From: Stercorarius parasiticus
Taxonomy: Eukaryota; Chordata; Aves; Charadriiformes; Stercorariidae
Assembly: GCA_013396915.1 (NCBI GenBank)
Contig: VWZL01000562.1
Location: forward strand, 18,788-82,787
Reading direction: 5' to 3'
Length of the DNA stretch: 64,000 nt
Part shown: piece after piece, positions 52,850 through 63,781 of the stretch
Layout: each line of letters starts with the position of its first letter
Numbering within the stretch: the first letter of the stretch is position 1
Notes under the pieces: model-generated
Database searches by the model: none
Seen by the model: the letters and a program-made list of their open reading frames with translations, nothing else
Told to the model about the DNA's origin: nothing
Made by a program: the position numbers and the translations under genes

Positions 52850-53530
52850 TGTGGTTTGTCACTCAACATGCAGCTCTGGGGACTGCCCGTAGCACTGCAC
52901 AAGCATCTCTGCAGTGCTTTCCACTGGGACACCAGGTAGTGGAGGGTCCTCAGACACAGTCGCAGCACCCTGTCTGCCTCTTGGGGACACAGGAGATGGC
53001 CACCACAATCCAGGTATGGAACCCACACCCTAAGCGCAGGCAGAGGCAGCGACACTGGCTTTGACAGTGCCCAAACTGGGACCATGCGAGTGTTGCAAGA
53101 AACCTAGGGATGACTTGAAGCAGACAGCACACAGGGGTTTGCAGCAGGTCCTGAGGGACTGCTGCAGCAGCCTGAGACTGTCTGCACATAGACAGGACCT
53201 GCCTCTTTGCTCCACCACCACTTTCGCTCAGCTGAAGCCTCGTCGCTACCAGAACCATTGCAAACTCCTCCGCAAACTGCTCACCAGTGCCATCCTGCCA
53301 CTCGCCACCACCTCCACCTTGGTGTCCATGCTTGGGGACACAACCTCTCTGCTCCATATGCACCACCTCAATGCACGTAGCCGAGCTCATCTTGCTCTAC
53401 ACACTTTGGTGGGGGTCTCTCTGCAGGAAAAGGCTTCACTCAAACACCGCCTAAGTTTTTTGGTTGCTCTGTACAAATTAATTTTTAATAAACTTGTTCT
53501 AAAATGTTCTCTTTTGCAGAAAGACGTTAC
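52850..53530 (+). other. Transcript-like block ending in AATAAA, unidentified
   Basis: The stretch is richer in GC than its flanks, carries a 159-codon frame on plus (53061-53540) and a 146-codon frame on minus (52950-53390), and ends in a T-rich segment with AATAAA at 53487-53492. That profile could be a decayed retrocopy or an unrecognised repeat. I recognise no protein in either frame, and no poly-A tail or target-site duplication is visible, so the interpretation is weak. Confidence 0.25.
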
Positions 53531-53669
53531 ATTGCTTTAATAGCCTCCACGAACAACAGCCTGTAACGAGGGTGTGGGCAGCAAGCTGGTGATGCCCACG
53601 TGATGGCTGCTCATATGTTTATTCCTAAAGTAGTCTCTGCTACTCCACTGGTACGTTCAAAACAAGATA

Positions 53670-54008
53670 GGGGGCCTCCAGTACCTAAAGGGGGCCTCCA
53701 GGAAGGATGGGAGGGACTCTTTATCAGGGAGTGTTATGATAGGACATGAGGTAACGGCCTCAAATTGAAAGAGGGTAGATTTAGATTGGATATCAGGAAC
53801 AAATTCTTTACTGTGAGGGTGGTGAGACACTGGAACAGGTTGCCCAGAGAAGCTGTGGATGCCCCATCCCTGGAAGTGTTCAAGGCCAGGCTGGATGAGG
53901 CTTTGAGCAGCCTGGTCTAGTGGGAGGTGTCCCTGCCCATGGCAGGGGGGTTGGAACTAGATGATCTTTAAGGTCCCTTCCAACCCGAACCATTCTGTGA
54001 TTCTGTGT
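53670..54008 (+). mobile_element. CR1 LINE 3' end with octamer tail
   Basis: Reads on the plus strand from the ORF2 tail (acctaaagggggcctccagg, tagatttagattggatatca, gagacactggaacaggttgc) through ccctgcccatggcagggggg to the terminus aaggtcccttccaacccgaa, closing with two copies of ATTCTGTG at 53992-54007. The 3' end is complete, the 5' end truncated. It is antisense to WNT2. This is the most complete CR1 3' terminus in the window and one of the least diverged. Confidence 0.95.
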
Positions 54009-54538
54009 AATCAACCCAGCCTGCATAGATACAGGTCAGATAGAAATCTTTTAAAAATTAAAATGCTTCTAACAGACGCTTATAAGCAGACAAGCAAGAG
54101 GGTTTTTTAGAGCATTTCGGAAGTGAAGTAACACATTCAGGGTAAGACAGGATGTGCGACAGCGGGACTGCCACTTGCATAGCTGTCACTTTACTTCCCT
54201 TCACAGCTTTAGCATCTCTAACAGGTCTCTCCCTGTGCAGTCCTGGGTATACTTGTAATGGTTTGGGGAGCTGGAAATTTATGATAACATAAGGGAAGAC
54301 CATGCAAAGTGTGGCAAAATTTGTAAGCTCATGACAAGATTTTCAGAAGCCCCCTGGAACGTCCCACCTCTGTTTCTATCAAATTATGAGCGCAAAATGG
54401 TGAGTGAAAATTATTTCAGCCTCCGTGTGATTAAAGTGAATTCTGAACACTTCTGAAAACCTTCCTTTCGTTCTTTTAGAAAAGTCGTGAAATCTTAATG
54501 CTAGACAAGAGATGGTCGGGCTATTCTCTTCTTGTTAT

Positions 54539-54568
54539 AACTCAATAACCTTCTCTTGTTATTGAGTT
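54539..54568. repeat. Short perfect inverted repeat (hairpin)
   Basis: aactcaataac (54539-54549) and gttattgagtt (54558-54568) are perfect 11-base reverse complements separated by 8 bases. It lies within WNT2 intron 4. No function is indicated. Confidence 0.9.
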
Positions 54569-56891
54569 GCTGTTAGTGATTTCCACATATTATTAAATCA
54601 GCGAGTCCTCTTTTGCTTCTAGGAAAAATAGTAGCAACACATTTTTCATCCTGTAGGGGTGATCCATGTACGTATGTCCAGCTGCCTCCCCCAGACAGAC
54701 TGACAGACCCAGTGGGGTGTACTCAGCCCCAGCACCCTCCGATGGCTGCCCATCACCCGAGAGAAGAGCCAGCTCTAAAAGCCCCGATGGCAGAAGATGA
54801 GGTATGAGGTTTTTTGGACAGGCCACTGATGGTACAAGCCCTGAGCACCTTCAATTTGCTGGCTCATATGTGTTCACATACTCAAACCACAGAGGACACT
54901 GAGTTGGTTGTTTTACAGTTTGTGAAGCATCTCCTGGTCAAGTCGTGGTGCTCCATAAGGTTTGCTCTGGGAATCCTTCATTCAGTCCCAGCAGTAACCA
55001 ATCTCCAGCTACTCTTTTTTTTTTTTTTCCTGAAGCACTAAGTTGCTTGAATTCCCCAGAGAATGAAAGGCAGAACTGTATCCAAGGACATACTACAGCG
55101 CTGTGGTGTTACCTTTAGCTGACGCTGAGATGCTCCCCACCTTTTTCCAAACTCAGACTTCCATAATCTCATTTCGCTTCCCACCATTTAACAGGGCTGA
55201 CACTCTGGAGCGCTCAACAGGGCAAACCAAAGGTAATAAAGAAAAAGTGCTGCTCAGCTGCTGAAATTGCCTCTCTCAAACCCAGATCAGTTTTTGTCCA
55301 TCTGATTCTTTCTTTGCTCCAGGAGAGTGGCAGGGCATCCCCTTAAAGGTTTACTGCAGTTTGCCAAAAAATGCGTTCTTCCAAACAGCCACATTCTCTG
55401 AATTCTGGGCAGCAGAGAAACACCGCCCCATCCGCAGCCTTATCTTGGGCTGAGCCAAAGCACGTGTCAGACCCTGCCGGCTCCGGGCGGGCTTGACAGC
55501 ATCCGGCAAGCGCACGTAAAACACTGCAGTGAAAAATGCCCACTCTCCCCCACGGTAACAAGACTGACAGGTGAGATTAGGTTTAGTACAAAAAGATTAT
55601 TAAACGTCTTTTTGACACAGAAGCGGGTGGTGTACAGGCTCTCTTCCTGGGGGGAAAGAAATCCCGGGTTTTACCATGAGTGAGGCAACTTCAAGAAATA
55701 AAGGTTTGAATAAATCCTAGCCTGCAAAGTCAGGCTCTGCACAATGCCACAAAATGCCCATTTATTCACTTGAATTAAAGTACTAGACTTTACCGTATCG
55801 GCCACTATTCAAGGAACAATGTGTGTTTGTGCAGGTAATAAGCATCACCCGCGAAAGACATAAATAACATTTAAAATTACCTTGACTACTCAACTAACCA
55901 GGAACACTATACAATACGAGCATACTGGATGAAATTCCAGGTTCACTGAAGTCAATAGCACATGACCAGGATTTCACATATTGTTCTTATTTAAGTACAG
56001 TTGTTTTGCAATGCTTATTCCAAGTAAACTTGGATTGTAAATAGCCAGCGGTGCCAAAAAGAGCTGAGCTGCATTGCTATCCACATACTTACAGATATGT
56101 CATATCGGGTGCAATCTGGTACATTATACAACCTATTAATTAGTTCCACAACATCTTTCATGCATTACTCACTCTGGCTCTCTTTTCCAAATTTCTGGTT
56201 TTCTAGTTGCTAGTTTTTAATTGCCGCACCAGGAAATGCTATACACAGATCAGGAACCGTTAGTAGGATTCCTGTTGCCTGGCAATGCCTCCAGTCCTGT
56301 AACACTGCTAAGTGTCTCTACTGAAATCTCCGAAAGCAGAAAAACTCCATGTTAATAGCAGCCCTGAAACTTTACCTCTTCCCACGGGGGCTGGCAGGAC
56401 TCTTCAGCAAATGTGATGGTTATCACAGATGGAGCCAAGACCGTCTCGTAAAGAGGAATAAACAGCTGTGTCACTCCATGCAGTGGGCTGCGCCCCACCA
56501 ACCTCTATTCTTTGAGGTTATTATCCACCTGCACGTCCTCCAGCCACCTCGCACCACGGTTCCGACAGCAGCGCTGGCTGGTGCAAGCGTGGTTTGCACC
56601 AAGCTGCCATGCCTTCTACATTACCCATGGGGACAGATGTGTCTACAACTAGAGGGGTCCATGGCCCACAGTGAGCTGCGGGGAATGTGCCGATAAAGGA
56701 GGACACGGGTCTCTTGGGAGTCTGCAGAAGTAGCATAACAACATGGAAAAGAAGCAACGCAACTGGAGGTGGCATCATAGGGACATCATGGGACCCGGGG
56801 CTGCTGTAGTTACACATGGCAGCTTTGGAGTGAGCTGTGTGACACAAGCGTGTATGTGGCTGTGCAGGGTACGGACCTGCCTCCAGAGCGT

Positions 56892-56911
56892 AACTTAAAC
56901 TTAAACTTAAA
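56892..56911. repeat. Short (ACTTAA)n tandem repeat
   Basis: Three consecutive copies of the hexamer acttaa in WNT2 intron 4, about 300 bases downstream (in the gene's direction) of exon 4. Confidence 0.85.
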
Positions 56912-57098
56912 AGCAGCTTTTGCCTTGCAGAGTCTCCAGGGCTCCACAGCGTCTGGAAGAAACTGCTGAATTATGTTAGAACAACTGGCTGTCGTACATC
57001 TAGGGACATCGAGGAGCTATTGTTCTTGTACAGACCTGGCCTTCCAAAACATCCTCCTGCCTGTTTCCCGCTGGTTACATGCATGGATCTATACAGAG

Positions 57099-57120
57099 AT
57101 ATATATATATACACACACAC
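57099..57120. repeat. (AT)n(AC)n microsatellite
   Basis: Six AT units followed by five AC units. In WNT2 orientation this is a (GT)5(AT)6 run about 80 bases inside intron 4 from the exon 4 donor. Confidence 0.92.
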
Positions 57121-57201
57121 TCAATAATAATGATAAATTTTTGACCTTCAAGGTACAAATGTCTGAAATAAAACCATTCACGTGTAATGATAGAGGCTTA
57201 C

Positions 57202-57466
57202 CTACATCCCTGTCCCTGATACAGTAGTCTGGAGAGCTTTCAAAGTATACCAGGTCATTCTTAGTTGGCTTCTTAAATCTCTTATTAGCCACGGTGAAAC
57301 CCGTGCCATCTTGATTCATGACCACCTGAATTGCTCCATTGTATTTCTTCCACAGGTAATCTCCTGTTTTCCTAAAGTCTGCCATGGCCAGCCAACAGGT
57401 CCTTAGAGTGCATGATCCACTCACACCGTGACATTTGCACTCCTGTTTCAAAAACCGCTTCACGGC
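57202..57466 (-). CDS. WNT2: WNT2 exon 4, Wnt signature exon
   Basis: On the minus strand it begins after the acceptor CTGCATTTCTAAACAG in phase 0 and ends GATGTAG|GTAAGC, leaving one base for the final exon. It encodes [40 protein letters not shown] and further residues to YCIRDRDV (88 codons). [10 protein letters not shown] matches the Wnt family signature (C-K/R-C-H-G-x-S-G-x-C). Its serine is the site that Porcupine modifies with palmitoleate, needed for secretion and Frizzled binding. All family cysteines in this part are present. The frame is intact. Confidence 0.98.
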
Positions 57467-60362
57467 CTGTTTAGAAATGCAGTAAAATACACACAGGTAA
57501 AACAAACGGTAATTTATGCTTCTCAGCCCTTTTCCATTCATCCTCTAATGCCAGGCTTGCAATGGGTCTCCAAGCCACGGTCTGTAGTGACACCCACTGG
57601 TAGCATCAAGTCATCCCCACACGGTTGGGTCGTCTCTGGTTGCTTGACTCAACCGTACACACACAATCCTCCGCCTGGTGGGCTTCCCTTCCCTGCTCCT
57701 GCCAGTCATCCCGAGGACTGGGATGGTCCATAACACTAGGACACAGACTGGGCAGGAGGAAACGATCTGGGAGACGGACGGAATCACTCAGGCCCTTGGC
57801 GGACGAAGTGCCCCGTTTCCCCGTCGTTCCAGTATCGCCATGCTGGTAACCCTCTAGCTCACCTTCATGAAGTTGTCCTTTGCCCTGAATAGTGTTTCAA
57901 ATATTGCCCAGAAATTAAGAGGTGTTTCATATTAAAAATATTTTGCAGAGACTGTGCAAAGCATCGTACCTGGGCTAGGCATCAGATCCATGCAAAATTT
58001 TAAAATATGGTATTTTTAAAATGCTTATAAACCTTTTAACAAACATTTTAGAATAGGACCTTCATTACCTTGCACTGGAGAGATCCCCCTCATCATTAAT
58101 TTAATGTCTGAATAGCATTAAAGCTATTTCAGCTTCATCTCAGACATTTAAACTCTCTGTACGACGTTGGAGAACAACAGATGGGTTCATATACAATAAA
58201 TAATTAATTCCCAATTCTGAAGATATGGATAATTTGATCTATAAATATTGTGCCTTAAGGGTTCATGAAATATGAACCTTTTAGAGTTTGTACAAGAGGA
58301 CCAGCATCACGGGAGGAAGGTAAGAGGGAGGAAAGCTCCATGATTAGGAGTGAGACTGATGCGCGTCAGGGTGCGTTTTTCAGTCAAGCACTCAGTAATA
58401 AAGTGAGAATGTGCCAGAAAACCAAAGCACTTCTCATTTTCTTTCTTTCCAACTTGTAAATGATTTGACCGCTTCAGAGAAGTCGCCGCCATTCCCACAG
58501 CCCCACTTCATTGCCAACGGTATTTCCACAAAACTGGGATTCTGCTCAGAAAGGGATTTAAGCGGATGCTCGGTTTTAATTATCTGAGCAGAAATAAGTT
58601 AAACTTCTTGTACGTTTAAACCAGCTTGCTGGACTGAGGTGTGGAATAGCAGAAGCAGCACGCAGGGATGCAGGCCTGTTTTGCAGTGACGTTCCTATAC
58701 TGATACACAGCGTATTATTTTGTATGATTCGTATGGGATTATCGTAACTATTTATTCAATGTATTTATAAATTTGTGACATCTTAATAGTCTAGTTTTAA
58801 AACAAAACTATCAACACAGGCTTCTTCCCCTTTTGGCAGTGAGAAAAAGCCAAGGGCACAGCTGGGCTTACCCAGATGGGAATGCCAGGCTTGAGGGCCC
58901 TGCAAAACTAAACCTACGCTCTTGCACTGTGGATACAAACCGGTGTCCCCTTCTGTAAAGCTTTATCTTTTTTTCTAAAAAAAAACCCCCCACAAACTAC
59001 CTGCTTACCAATACCGTCGTATTATTTGGCATGTATATATTTTTTTAAACTTACTAAGATACTCAACTATTTCAGAAAGTTCCCAGCATGGAGGTAATTC
59101 ACCCCTATAAACTCTTTGCTTGTGTTGTGCACTGCAGTCTCCTTGGACAAGGAATATTAATACAGCCATAGTATTGCATATGCATATCGCTGATCTGAAT
59201 AGCCTCATCTGCCTGTATCACACACTAATTACACCTGCGGGTAATAAACAGGTGGAGGAAAGACGTTGATGGGGAAATACTTATCAGAAACAATCATCTA
59301 CTTGCAGTACAATTCATTAAAATTGGATCTTTTCTTCTAAGAAGGGCTAGCTAATACAGAACAATTTTACAGTTTATAAAGGGAATTTTTTAATACAATA
59401 GGATCAGAATATGAACAATTTACTTCCTGCTGAGTATATGTTAAGAAAAAACAGAGAAGAAACAAGAAGCCCCTACGAATCAATTTAGAAGTGCTTGGCT
59501 AGCACTGTCAAATATTCTTCTGTGTTATTTTGGATGCCGTGGATGCAGCAAATTTTGAATGTATTTTGAATAATGAAACAGTGTATTGCAGTTTCTTGCA
59601 CTATTCTGACTATTTAGAGCCACCACCATAAAACGTTAGGGCATGTAACTCCTCAGCCCTTGCACCAGCAGTGGGCAATACGCCTGGCAACTCCTCCTCC
59701 TGCTCACCTACAATAAACAGGTAAAGACTCCTTTTGTTGAAATTCAGGAATGGTGTTTTCATACAATGTTTAGAAAAGGGGGTCGGTTAGAGCAGGTCAT
59801 GCCCCAAGGCCAACGCCTTTTGGAGGGATATGCATTTTGGATTTATTTTCTTGAAAAGTGAAGTAATTGTATTTTCTCTCTGCTCATTCTGTGTTTAGGT
59901 TTACCGTATACATACGGGAATGGACAGGATGGGTTTTTTTCTCCAGTGCTATTCTGAATTTGCTCTTTAATAGTCAAGCCTGTTCTTCAGTGTGGTCTTC
60001 AGCCTCCCTTAGGAATTGCTGCTCTATATTAACCAAAAGTAAAACTCCTCCATATTTAAGGATTAGGCTCAAAACGAAACCTCCATCCAAACTCATCCTG
60101 CAATGCCCCGGGCTCGGGCTCAACTTGCCACACAAGGAGCCGCCGAACTGACAGAGACGGGAGCACTGTAAAGCAGTTGCACCCACTCTTTATGGAGATG
60201 TCTGCCACCCTGAACCTCCAAGGGAGACAGAAACGGCATCTCAGGCTCCCACTCATCCCATACGTCTTCCTAACTGCTGAGACCAGTCTGCAAGGGCCAG
60301 CCATTGCCTGCCCCAAGACCCACGAGAGCTCACCGAGAGGCATCTGTTGGATGGACACCCAC
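57467..60362 (-). other. WNT2: WNT2 intron 3 (2.9 kb)
   Basis: Minus-strand intron bounded by GTGGGT and TTCTAAACAG. It is mostly AT-rich and unique. I see no repeat element; the stretch 58560-58800 is strongly AT-rich. The short frames at 57428-57849 (plus) are not convincing genes. Confidence 0.8.
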
Positions 60363-60640
60363 CTTCCTTCCAGCTCTGTTGTTGTGAAGGTTCATCAGCG
60401 CTCTCGCGTCTTTTCCTTTCCGTTCTTTGGCATCTACGAAGGCTCTGGCAAATTTAACACCGTAGTCGATGTTGTCGCTGCAGCCGCCCCAGTCAAAGTG
60501 GCCCTTGCTGTCCTTGGCAGAGCCTTTCTTCTTGGGATCGCAGGAGCAGGATTTCAGCTCCCCTTGGCTGCATGCCCTGGTGATGGCAAAAACAACTCCA
60601 GCGGAGGAGATGGCATGTACAAAAGCAGATTCCCGACTAC
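60363..60640 (-). CDS. WNT2: WNT2 exon 3
   Basis: The acceptor is the pyrimidine-rich GGCTTTTTTTTTGTTTCAG (minus strand). I place the exon start at 60640, giving two bases that finish a codon ending in GT before [20 protein letters not shown]; a cryptic AG three to five bases further in (GGTAG) is less likely. The 92 complete codons include [33 protein letters not shown] and [20 protein letters not shown], ending NNRAGRK at the donor [20 protein letters not shown] is a hallmark Wnt motif. The exon leaves in phase 0, agreeing with exon 4. It lacks any defect. Confidence 0.97.
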
Positions 60641-62151
60641 CTGAAACAAAAAAAAAGCCACTTTAAAAATTGTTAGGGTAGTCAGCTTGAGCGGCTCTCC
60701 TGACTCCAGCCATTTAGCCTGGACTTTTTTGCTGAGCAAAAGATAAAACTGGGCTGAAATCACACGTTCCCTGGAGCCAGAATTAGTCATGGCTTAAACT
60801 TGGACCCCTCCCTGGTAAAAGCTCATCAATATAGTGTTAGAGTTGGAAAACATTAAACGCGTGCTTCTGATATTGATTAATATACCTTCATGGATCAGTT
60901 GTTTTGTACAGATATGTGAACAGGACAGCTGGTATTTCTATCGTGTTTCATCGATTTAGGAAAATATATGAAGTGCTATCTCAGAGATGGGTTTAAGAAA
61001 TTATTAAATAGGGACACTGGAACAACACGTACATTGCAAAATACTGCAAATCGCTCTAGAAACTAGCTTTTCCTCTTCTCAAGCACTCGGAATAAATTTT
61101 CCTGCTTAAAAGGCAGTTAGGAGAAATGTTGGGTGTTAGTTTCTGAAAATAAGTTAAATTTAGGTTTTCTGCCTAGAACCAAGCCCGGTAACCGTAATCC
61201 ATACAAATAAATTCCATTAAATCAATGGCACTGCTTGTGTCATGCTTGAGGCAGGATTTGGCCTGGCAGCCATGACTTCTACACGCCAGCTGTGCAGGCA
61301 CCTCTCCCTTCTCTTAACGGAGATACTTTATTAATACCAAAGATTATCTGCATTTTTGGCTATACCTACTCTTAGGCTATCAGATACATACTTTAATGCT
61401 TAAGTTTGTTTTAAGATGTAGTCATTTACAATACAGAGCTATCTCATATTGGTACAACTGTATTTACGGTAATGGGATATTTTAACATTTTTAAAGGTTT
61501 TTTAGCATGGAAGAGGGGAGAAGTGGCTTTTTGTGCAGTACCTAAGGCCACTAGGAGTGAGAGACCCCTGTCGGGAGGAACTATAAGCTTTAAGTAATGT
61601 TAGCACAGTAAAGTGGGACCCCAGCGAGGGAATGTTACCTGTGATTTTATTGTAGGGGCAGCATTACACCGTATAACTTATTATTTAGTATTCATATTCC
61701 AGTAGCATCTAGATCTTTCAAATAGGAAGGGCCCTAGACCGCGCAAACCTTCGGCAGATAGCAATTAAAACTTACAAAGTTTTACAATACAAATTAAAAC
61801 TTCCCTACACTGCCTCCAAACTCAGGCAGGAGACACCACGGCTTGCTCCAAACCACGCTCTTTCGAAGATTTCATTTCTGAGAAAACATATTCAGAAACA
61901 TGGACACTTTTACAAATTAAACGTTACAAATTAAAAAGAAACACGTGATGTCGTTGGAAGAGAAATGTTTCATCTGAGTTTACTAAACTAATCCAAAATG
62001 TTTCATTTCAAACTAGAGCAGTATCAAGCCACACTTCCCACGGCAGTCACCGCCTGGTCAGGCTCAGTGCAGGGCTCAGAAGCCCGACGCCTTAATTCTC
62101 TCCCATCAGCCAGCAGCGAAAATTTCACCTTTGGGAGAACTGCATTTTTAC

Positions 62152-62167
62152 TTTTTTTTTTTTTTTT
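62152..62167. repeat. Poly-T tract
   Basis: A 16-base T run, i.e. poly-A on the minus strand, with no recognisable retroelement attached. Confidence 0.85.
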
Positions 62168-63385
62168 AATGAAATAGCCTCACCAGAATTAGGCTGTGTT
62201 CTGCCAGACATGTTTTCCTGAATGTTAGACAAACCTCATCGACAGCTTCAGCTGATGGGTGACGTTACCGGTTACTCACAAATAATTGCTGCAGGAACAC
62301 GAAACCTGTTACGGGAACCGACCGCGTACCAGCAGCCAAGCCTGACACCCAGCGATGCTCCACGGATGAATCCCACTGCTCGGATCAGTGTGCCCAGTGT
62401 CTCCTGTTCTCCTCTCCAGCCCCACCAGCGGGGCAATGGCCCCGGGGTTCTTTCCTCCTCCTCCCTTTGCAGGTGCCACGCTGCTCACAGCCTGGAGAGC
62501 TGTCCCAGATGGTACCGGGGACATCCCAGGGACACAAGTGCCAGGGCAGGGCCAGCCCAGGTGTGTGGCCAGGGGTGGCGTTTGGTGAAAAGAGGTGCAG
62601 TTTAGAAGAATCTCAGCACGTTTACCACTTGGGTAGGGACATCCCAGGATGGTAACAGATCCCAGCCCTTTCTTTGAGTCAAAAGGACCAACCACATCAG
62701 CTGTCTGAAGACTCACTAGATGCCTCAGTCCCCCATTTAGATGGCAACACACCCCTGCTTAACCATCCTTCCCTCAGGGTAGCACACTGTAGCCCTCAGC
62801 TGCCCGGGGTCCGCACAAGCCTTGCTCACCCCTATTGGACGTGTCCCTGCTTATCCCTTTCCCAAAGCCTACTCTGAGGGACAGGCTGTCACACACGGCC
62901 TGGAGGGCAGCGCTGCCCTGGCCACAGGACACCTTGCAGGCAGCACAGCCCTGGTGGGGCTGCACCCTGCCGCTGCACTTCCCTGGTGAAACGCTTCAGC
63001 AGAAACAGGCCTGCGGAAGGAGTTGTCGTCTGCCATTCCAATGCACTGGGATCCTGTTCGGACATGGTCTGCCTCTTTCAGCCCCCCAGAGTACTGGTAT
63101 CCCTAGACTGGGTGGGCTGTGCTGGAAAGCCCTCTGCCCAACTGCTGCATTATGGTGCCTGGGTTTCTCTGCAGCCCTAAATTTGTAATTTGGGGGTCCA
63201 TTATGCACCAAAAAAACACAGAGAAGTTGGGAACTGCAGGGTAAGCCCCTAATATGCCAGACTCCCCCTTTTCTGAACCTTGTCCATGTCCTTCTGCTCT
63301 GATACAGGTTTTTAAGCAAAGCAGCACTTCTCATTATCATATGTTGCAAGGGGTTGGAATGGGCCAGAGGAAGACCGCCCTGTTG

Positions 63386-63781
63386 GAAGAGGTCCAAAGG
63401 AAGGCACAAAGATGCTCAGAGGGCTGGAGCACCTCTCCTGTGAGGGCAGGCTGAGAGAGTTGGGGTTGTTCAGCCTGGAGAAGAGAAGGCTCTGGGGAGA
63501 CCATATTGCAGCCTTCCAGGACCTAAAGGGGGCCTACAGGGAAGATGGGCAGGGACTCTTTGTCAGGGAGTGGAGTGATAGGACGAGGGGTAAGGGTTTT
63601 AAACTGGAAGAGGGGAGATTTAGATTAGATATTAGGAAGAAATTCTTTACAATGAGGGTAGTGAGACACTGGAACAGGTTGCCTAGGGAAGTTGTGGATG
63701 CCCCATCCCTGGAAGTGTTCAAGGCCAGGCTGGATGGGGCTTTGAGCAGCCTGGTCTAGTGGGAGGTGTCCCTGCATGATT
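63386..63781 (+). mobile_element. CR1 LINE 3' fragment with shortened 3' end
   Basis: Plus-strand CR1: it starts near gaggtccaaaggaaggcaca and reads through the ORF2 C-terminus. The frame 63412-63759 (115 codons) encodes CR1 residues including [31 protein letters not shown] and [18 protein letters not shown]. It then goes through gtgggaggtgtccctgc at about 63775 and directly into atgattcc, so the roughly 70 bases that normally follow, up to the octamer tail, are absent. It is antisense to WNT2. The ORF2 tail is uninterrupted, implying a relatively young copy. Confidence 0.93.

Larger units (their letters stand above)
47509..57201 (-). other. WNT2: WNT2 intron 4 (9.7 kb)
   Basis: Minus-strand intron bounded by GTAAGC and CTCTGCAG. 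It holds three CR1 3' fragments (49134-49330, 50979-51427, 53670-54008), a GC-rich ORF-rich block (about 49430-50450), a transcript-like block (about 52850-53530), a hairpin (54539-54568) and a short hexamer repeat (56892-56911). A moderately GC-rich stretch also lies at 47780-48170. No other gene is recognised. Confidence 0.85.

Noticed and set aside
57089..57541. 150-codon open frame as a complete small protein
   Set aside because: Only 57466-57202 is exonic (WNT2 exon 4); the ends are intron read-through on both sides.
63412..63759. 115-codon frame as a host protein
   Set aside because: It is the C-terminal tail of CR1 ORF2, not a host gene.
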